Positions 6,588 through 10,250 of a stretch of 10,250 bases of DNA are shown here, piece after piece. Position 1 is the stretch's first letter, and every line of letters starts with the position of its first letter. Location of the stretch: contig JAFEEK010000043.1 of the NCBI GenBank assembly GCA_018241165.1, forward strand, positions 1-10,250, read 5' to 3'. The DNA is from Pseudomonadota bacterium (GTDB lineage: Bacteria > Pseudomonadota > Gammaproteobacteria > Xanthomonadales > Rhodanobacteraceae). The translations under genes were made by a program, and so were the position numbers. The notes under the pieces are model-generated. The model saw only the letters and a program-made list of their open reading frames with translations, made no database searches and was not told the DNA's origin.

Positions 6588-7212
6588 AGCGGCACGCCGG
6601 CTGCCCGTGCAACATGCACGAGGTACGCTGCACGGGACGTCCAGTCGCGGCACTCATGAACGCAAGGTCGAAGCGGCATACGTCGGGATGTTGGCGAGCG
6701 AGCGCGTGGAATACGCAGTTCCAGGCTTCCACCTCCGTGTGACCATCGGCCGGCACGACCCGAGCTTCGTAACCGAGCGCATCGAGTTGCTCGGCGAGAA
6801 GGCGCGTGGCCTCATCGCGATCGGCGGCGGTGGCGATTCGCGCCGCCGCGTCCTTGCCGAGCGTCGCGCCCATTTGCGCCAGCATGTCCTGCACGGCGTG
6901 CGTGCCGGCATGCGCGTAAAGGTGTTCGATCATGCCGGCTGCAATCAGGGCGTAATTGCGCGGGAAAAGCTCGCGCCCTTGCGCAGTAATGACAAAGCAC
7001 GCGCGCGGCCGACCGCCGCTCGGCGCCGATTGGCCGCGCACGACGAAACCCTGCGCCAGCAATGCGGTCAGGTGTTGCCTGACCGCATTGTGGGTGACGC
7101 CCAATGCGCTGCACAGTTCTTCCACGGTCATGCCTTGCGCACTGGCAATCAGCGTGCGCAGCAATTTCTGCTGCGTGACCCCAAGTTGCCGCAGGGCGCT
7201 CGTGTTCTTCAA
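6553..7212 (-). CDS. Winged-helix transcriptional regulator with four-Cys Fe-S-type sensor domain (SufR/COG2345-like)
   Basis: A 219-residue protein with an N-terminal winged helix. MTVEELCSALGVTHNAVRQHL (28-48) is the helix-turn-helix, and the SGGRPR wing (65-70) is typical of the DeoR/ArsR-like group COG2345. The C-terminal half carries Cys166, Cys179, Cys199 and Cys207 (C-x12-C-x19-C-x7-C). In SufR-type members such cysteines hold an iron-sulfur cluster; the first spacing (x12) matches what I recall for SufR, the others differ. Fe-S binding is inferred. The start is TTG 7212, which overlaps the stop of the preceding gene (TTGA), with AAGG 4 nt before it. There is no other start between that point and the HTH, and upstream codons belong to the neighbour read in another frame. 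It is co-transcribed with the His-rich exported protein and faces the nor-like operon, which it may regulate. Confidence 0.82.
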   Translation of the reverse strand: MKNTSALRQLGVTQQKLLRTLIASAQGMTVEELCSALGVTHNAVRQHLTALLAQGFVVRGQSAPSGGRPRACFVITAQGRELFPRNYALIAAGMIEHLYAHAGTHAVQDMLAQMGATLGKDAAARIATAADRDEATRLLAEQLDALGYEARVVPADGHTEVEAWNCVFHALARQHPDVCRFDLAFMSAATGRPVQRTSCMLHGQPACRFRLDPDYRAPT

Positions 7213-7871
7213 TTGGCCTTGTCCGGGAACTGCTTGGCGATGCCATCGGCCAGGGTGTCGGCGATCATGTCCATGTGATGCTGCATCTGCGTCCACGACT
7301 TTTCCTGTTCGGCGGCAGGCGCGTTCGACATCATCTGGTCGACCTGGATCATGTGGTCGTTGACATGCATCGCCAAAGCGCCCTGCAGCGCGCCTTGCGT
7401 CCAGTTCGGGTTTGCGCCGGCAAGGAACTTGGCGATCGCCGTGCCGTTGTCGAGCGCAGCCGTCTCGGCTTTCTGCTCTGCGGTCTTGTCGCCGGCATGT
7501 GCGGCATCGGTCATGTCCTTGACCGCGCCCCAATGGCCAGCCAGCAATTTCAGCAGGCCGTCGCCCGCATCCTTGCCATAGAAGCCGGCAACCGCATTGG
7601 CGATGTCCTTGGCATTGGCGACGACCGCATCGGCCGCCTTCGTCTCATTGGCCTTGTTGCCGGCGTGCACCGCCAGCGCGTAGTCGTGCGTGGCGACGAG
7701 ATGGCCATGCCACAGCGAGCGCAGCGCCGCGTGCAACTTCGGCGCCGTCGCCGCCGCAGATACGGCGGTGGCGTGTGCAGAATGGGGCGCTTCGTGCGCA
7801 AAAATGGCCGGCGCGGACGCGGCGAACGCAAATCCAAGCGCCAATGCGCAGGCCAGAGGTAGACGTTTCAT
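7209..7871 (-). CDS. Exported His-rich helical protein with three 56-residue modules, function unknown
   Basis: A 220-residue protein with a signal peptide (MKRLPLACALALGFAFAASAPAIFA, cleavage near 25). The mature part is Ala- and His-rich and apparently all helical. It contains three tandem modules of 56 residues: His57, His113 and His169 are exactly 56 apart, HAGNK and HAGDK (69, 125) align, and IA pairs at 90, 146 and 203 align. A PNW motif is at 155-157, and the end reads IAKQFPDKAN. I recall similar uncharacterised proteins of about this size in Firmicutes, ending in a comparable QFPDKF; that is memory, not a search. The HDY, NDHM and MQHHMDM clusters could bind metal or heme, which is speculative. 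Start ATG 7871 has AGGAG 7 nt before it; an in-frame ATG at 7913 would place 14 residues before the signal peptide. It is the first gene of the regulator operon. Confidence 0.8.
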   Translation of the reverse strand: MKRLPLACALALGFAFAASAPAIFAHEAPHSAHATAVSAAATAPKLHAALRSLWHGHLVATHDYALAVHAGNKANETKAADAVVANAKDIANAVAGFYGKDAGDGLLKLLAGHWGAVKDMTDAAHAGDKTAEQKAETAALDNGTAIAKFLAGANPNWTQGALQGALAMHVNDHMIQVDQMMSNAPAAEQEKSWTQMQHHMDMIADTLADGIAKQFPDKAN

Positions 7872-7878
7872 GGTGGTA

Positions 7879-7883
7879 CTCCT
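7879..7883 (-). promoter_or_regulatory. Ribosome binding site deciding the start of the His-rich protein
   Basis: AGGAG on the minus strand lies 7 nt before ATG 7871 and favours it over ATG 7913. Confidence 0.7.
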
Positions 7884-7911
7884 GTTGGGTCGTCCAAATG
7901 GCGACCCCATC

Positions 7912-7966
7912 AAGATAATGTCTTATACCAGATATTCAATATACATATGTGTAAAGCATACATATC
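7912..7966 (-). promoter_or_regulatory. AT-rich promoter/operator region of the His-rich protein-regulator operon
   Basis: This AT-rich stretch stands out in GC-rich DNA. On the minus strand TGGTATAAG (7930-7922) is an extended -10 element. The -35 position at 17 bp spacing (7950-7945) reads ACATAT, not a sigma70 match. Around it are a palindrome ACATATGT (7943-7950), a second ACATAT (7960-7965) forming ATATGT-N9-ACATAT, a direct repeat ATACATAT (7941-7948 and 7958-7965), the palindrome ATATT-C-AATAT (7932-7942), and AAGA-N5-TCTT (7912-7924) over the expected transcription start. These look like operator half-sites, perhaps for the Cys-rich regulator encoded in the same operon. The element positions are direct readings; their function is inferred. 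Confidence 0.45.
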
Positions 7967-8008
7967 AACGTCTTCATGTACTATTGCCGCGGAATCGAAG
8001 AACTGCCA

Positions 8009-8590
8009 TCAGGGTTTCTGGAAGCGCGGCAGGTAGTGCATCAACTGCTCCAGACGCTGCAACGGATCGGTCATCTGCAACAGATGCTGGCGTTCGCGGT
8101 TTTCCAGCGGCAACGCTTCGGCGAGGCGAAATCCGACCCAGCTCGAATCATCATAGCGGTCACGCGACCCGGTCGCGTGGGCTCCGCCCATGCGTTCGAG
8201 CAGGCGTTCCAGGATCGTCGCCAGCAATGCGTACTCGGTCGGCACCGGCACGCGTGCCTCATCCGGCCAGAACTGCGCATCGCCGTGGACGAGACCGTTG
8301 TCGCGCACGCGCGTGTGCGCCACGCGAAAGCGCGCGCCGCCATTGGCGCGAATGCCGAGCAATCCGTCTCCGGTAGTATAGAAATCCACAATGTGCGCCA
8401 GCGTGCCGATCGCGGCCGGGATCGCCGGCTCGCCCGCTTCGTGTCCGTGCAGGATCAGGCATACGCCAAACCCGCTGTCTTTGCGCGCACAATCGCGCAC
8501 CAAGTCGAGGTAGCGTCGCTCGAAAACCCGCAATTCGAGCACGCCGCCGGGAAACAGCACGCAATTGAGCGGGAACAGGGAAATATCCAT
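8009..8590 (-). CDS. LON peptidase substrate-binding (N-terminal) domain protein
   Basis: A 193-residue stand-alone LON N-terminal domain. It opens with MDISLFPLNCVLFPGGVL and then ELRVFERRYLDLV, the hallmark PLFPL...LFPGG...L-x-[IV]FE-x-RY pattern. It then has GFGVCLI and GTLAHIVDF blocks and ends in a charged helical part (LLQMTDPLQRLEQLMHYLP). There is no AAA+ or protease domain, so it is not Lon itself. Family members of this size are common in proteobacteria and poorly characterised. ATG 8590 is preferred because the conserved block starts there. A GTG at 8599 would add three residues, and neither start has a clear ribosome site. It lies 29 bp downstream of mpl on the same strand and is probably co-transcribed with it. 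Confidence 0.88.
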   Translation of the reverse strand: MDISLFPLNCVLFPGGVLELRVFERRYLDLVRDCARKDSGFGVCLILHGHEAGEPAIPAAIGTLAHIVDFYTTGDGLLGIRANGGARFRVAHTRVRDNGLVHGDAQFWPDEARVPVPTEYALLATILERLLERMGGAHATGSRDRYDDSSWVGFRLAEALPLENRERQHLLQMTDPLQRLEQLMHYLPRFQKP

Positions 8591-8619
8591 GGCAGTCACG
8601 CTGCCAGTCTAAGCCGAAT

Positions 8620-10062
8620 TCAGCGCAATGCGTCCAGGAAACGCCGCGGCGCATTTTCGAATCCGCCGTTGGACATGAACACGACGTGGTCGCCGGCGCG
8701 CGCGGATTCGGCGAGCAGCGCGATCAGCGCATCGACCGTTGGCGCGGTGTGGCCGCGACCGCCGAGCGCATCGGTCACGCGCACGGCATCCCAAGCCAAT
8801 CCGGGCTTTTGCAGGAAGACGACGGCATCGGCGTCGCGCAAGGAAGGCGCGAGTTCGTCCGCGTGCGCGCCAAGCCGCATCGAGTTCGAACGCGGCTCCA
8901 TGCCAACGAGAATGCGCGCCTTGCCCACGCGCGCGCGCAGGCCCGCGAGCGTGGTGGCGATCGCGGTCGGATGATGCGCGAAGTCGTCGTACACTTTTAT
9001 ACCCGCGCCCTCGCCGACCAGTTCAAGCCGGCGCTTGGCGCTGCGGAAGTCCGCGAGCGCGGCGATTGCTTGTGGCACATCGACACCGCCGGCATCCGCC
9101 GCGGCGAGTGCGGCCAGCGCGTTCATCACGTTGTGGCGGCCGAGCAGGTTCCAGCGTACTTCGCCAAGAACCTTTCCCTCGTGCAACACGGCGAAACGCG
9201 AGCCGTCGGCATCTATCAGCCTCGCGCGCCAGTCGCCGGTGTCGATGCCGAAACTCGTCACCGGCGTCCACGCGCCCATCGCGAGCACTTCGGCGAGACG
9301 CGCGTCCTCGGCATTTACGATCAAATGCCCATTGCCCGGCACCGTTCGCACCAAATGGTGGAACTGGCGCTGGATCGCGGCCACATCGGGAAAAATGTCG
9401 GCGTGGTCGTATTCGAGGTTGTTGAGGATCGCGACCGTAGGCCGGTAGTGCACGAACTTGCTGCGCTTGTCGAAAAACGCGGTGTCGTATTCGTCGGCCT
9501 CCACGACAAAATCCGCAGCCGCAGGCTGCGACAATCGTCCCTCGCCCGCAAAGCGGGAGAGGGGGGGACCGTCGGCGGATGCCGACGGTGGGGTGAGGGC
9601 AAGCGGACCGCCAAGCCGCGCCGACACCCCAAAATTCTCCGGCACGCCGCCGACGAGGAATCCGGGATTGCGCCCGCATGAGTCGAGAATCCACGCCAGC
9701 ATCGCCGTCGTCGTGGTCTTGCCGTGAGTACCGGCGACCGCGAAGACGCACCGCGTTGCCAGCACGTTTTCGCCGATCCACTGCGGGCCGGAGATGTAGG
9801 GAATGCGTGCATCAAGCAAACGCTCGACGATAGGATTGCCGCGCGACAGCGCATTGCCGACGATGACGAGATCGGGCTTTGCGGCGTCCAGATGCTCGGC
9901 GCGATAGCCCGAATCCAGGTGTACACCAAGCGCGGCGAGCTGGTCGCTCATCGGCGGATAGATGTTCGCGTCGCAGCCGGCAACCTCGTGGCCGAGCTCA
10001 CGCGCAAGCGCGGCAACGCCGCCCATGAAGGTTCCGCAGATTCCCAGAATATACAATTTCAC
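8620..10062 (-). CDS. mpl: UDP-N-acetylmuramate:L-Ala-gamma-D-Glu-meso-diaminopimelate ligase
   Basis: A 480-residue Mur ligase of the Mpl type. It joins murein tripeptide recovered from the wall to UDP-MurNAc in the cytoplasm, the key step of peptidoglycan recycling. Visible features: the N-terminal Rossmann start LYILGICGTFMGG (3-15), the ATP P-loop GTHGKTTTT (111-119), EADEYDTAFFDKRSKF (188-203), NNLEYDHADIF (214-224), LLGRHNVMNALAA, DDFAHHPTAI and the EPRSNSMRLG C-terminal block. It is about 20-30 residues longer than usual. The extra part (about 152-182) lies between NFGVSARLG and DFVVEADEYD, where E. coli Mpl has only a short link. That insertion is encoded by three consecutive hairpins and is probably a repeat element read in frame. 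The start is GTG 10062, just before the conserved N-terminus; the ribosome site is weak. The gene lies 8 bp downstream of the stop of a membrane protein gene on the same strand. Confidence 0.95.
   Translation of the reverse strand: MKLYILGICGTFMGGVAALARELGHEVAGCDANIYPPMSDQLAALGVHLDSGYRAEHLDAAKPDLVIVGNALSRGNPIVERLLDARIPYISGPQWIGENVLATRCVFAVAGTHGKTTTTAMLAWILDSCGRNPGFLVGGVPENFGVSARLGGPLALTPPSASADGPPLSRFAGEGRLSQPAAADFVVEADEYDTAFFDKRSKFVHYRPTVAILNNLEYDHADIFPDVAAIQRQFHHLVRTVPGNGHLIVNAEDARLAEVLAMGAWTPVTSFGIDTGDWRARLIDADGSRFAVLHEGKVLGEVRWNLLGRHNVMNALAALAAADAGGVDVPQAIAALADFRSAKRRLELVGEGAGIKVYDDFAHHPTAIATTLAGLRARVGKARILVGMEPRSNSMRLGAHADELAPSLRDADAVVFLQKPGLAWDAVRVTDALGGRGHTAPTVDALIALLAESARAGDHVVFMSNGGFENAPRRFLDALR
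9514..9600. repeat. REP-like triple-hairpin element inserted in frame in mpl
   Basis: Three inverted repeats follow one another. CGCAGCC-GCA-GGCTGCG is at 9514-9530. CCCTCgCCCGC-AAA-GCGGGaGAGGG is at 9539-9563, with 10 pairs and one mismatch. CCGTCGGC-GGAT-GCCGACGG is at 9569-9588, with 8 perfect pairs, and is followed by a GGGGTGAGGG tail at 9590-9599. The CCCTCACCCC and CCCTCTCCCGC words on the minus strand are typical of dispersed palindromic repeats in proteobacterial genomes (from memory). The element has no stop in the mpl frame and reads as LTPPSASADGPPLSRFAGEG. Confidence 0.7.
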
Positions 10063-10070
10063 ATCGACAC

Positions 10071-10250
10071 TCAGGCCGCGGCCCCGGCCGGGCCACCCAA
10101 TGCAGCGCCCAGGCTCAACTCGGCCACGATCCAGAACAGTGCGATGAGCATGCCCGCGGCAAACGGCAGGTTCAGGCTATGGCGCAGGATGTGCGCGTCG
10201 ACGATCAATTTCCACACCACCACCGGCAACGCGAGCATGCCGAGCAGGGC
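10071..10250 (-). CDS. C-terminal part of a membrane protein, family not recognised
   Basis: The last 59 codons of a minus-strand gene that begins beyond the right edge, stopping at TGA (10073-10071). Two hydrophobic segments, GMLALPVVVWKLIV and then FAAGMLIALFWIVAELSLGAAL, are separated by a short polar link (DAHILRHSLNL). The end is Gly/Ala/Pro-rich. I cannot assign a family from this fragment. It ends 8 bp before the mpl start and is probably in one transcript with mpl and the LON-domain gene. Confidence 0.7.
   Translation of the reverse strand, partial: ALLGMLALPVVVWKLIVDAHILRHSLNLPFAAGMLIALFWIVAELSLGAALGGPAGAAA

Noticed and set aside
7213..7533. N-terminal extension of the regulator (frame open up to 7533)
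   Set aside because: These codons are the His-rich protein gene read in another frame and encode nothing regulator-like; TTG 7212 with stop/start overlap is the sensible start.
7912..7924. NsrR binding site (AAGATAATGTCTT)
   Set aside because: Only the outer AAGA/TCTT match; the NsrR core with its A/T-rich symmetric halves is not present. Kept only as a generic operator candidate.
7941..7965. CRISPR-like or iteron repeats (ATACATAT twice)
   Set aside because: There are only two 8-bp copies with no spacer regularity; they fit operator half-sites in an AT-rich promoter.
9514..9600. mpl as a pseudogene because of the insertion
   Set aside because: The frame stays open, and all ligase motifs before and after the insertion are intact.

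Overview
The window is GC-rich, gene-dense bacterial DNA with proteobacterial gene families throughout. Xanthomonadales, perhaps Rhodanobacteraceae such as a Dokdonella-like organism, is my best guess. It rests on the mpl and LON-domain neighbourhood, the style of the HSDL2-like dehydrogenase, and the C-terminal F-A-[DN]-G-F-E ending of two secreted proteins. This is inference, not a database result.

Left part (1-3260): the last 47 codons of a probable secreted peptidase are followed by a 738-residue exported delta-60 repeat protein with about 14 repeat units. Both end in nearly the same heptapeptide. A convergent short-chain dehydrogenase of the HSDL2 type lies on the minus strand, its stop 6 bp from that of the repeat protein.

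Centre (3382-6587): a tight four-gene plus-strand operon encodes a CuA-bearing subunit II, a heme-copper subunit I, an SCO/SenC copper chaperone and a six-segment membrane protein. The order matches the norS-norY-senC-orfK cluster known from ammonia oxidisers (sNOR). Subunit I keeps all six metal-ligand histidines, but the position of the cross-linked catalytic tyrosine (His+4) is Asn248. That argues for a nitric oxide reductase of the sNOR type rather than a cytochrome oxidase. This is the most interesting part of the window.

Facing it (6553-7871, minus strand) is a two-gene operon. It starts from an AT-rich promoter region with palindromes and encodes an exported, His-rich protein made of three copies of a 56-residue module. 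Overlapping it by 4 nt is a winged-helix regulator with four C-terminal cysteines that resemble the Fe-S site of SufR-type proteins. The regulator's 3' end overlaps the 3' end of the nor-like operon by 35 bp. A plausible but untested model is an NO- or redox-responsive Fe-S regulator beside an NO reductase.

Right part (8009-10250, minus strand): the end of a membrane protein gene, then mpl (peptidoglycan recycling), then a LON substrate-binding domain protein, probably co-transcribed. The mpl gene carries an in-frame insertion of about 30 codons made of three consecutive hairpins, resembling a REP-type repeat inserted into the coding sequence.

No tRNA, rRNA, CRISPR array, insertion sequence or convincing intrinsic terminator was seen.
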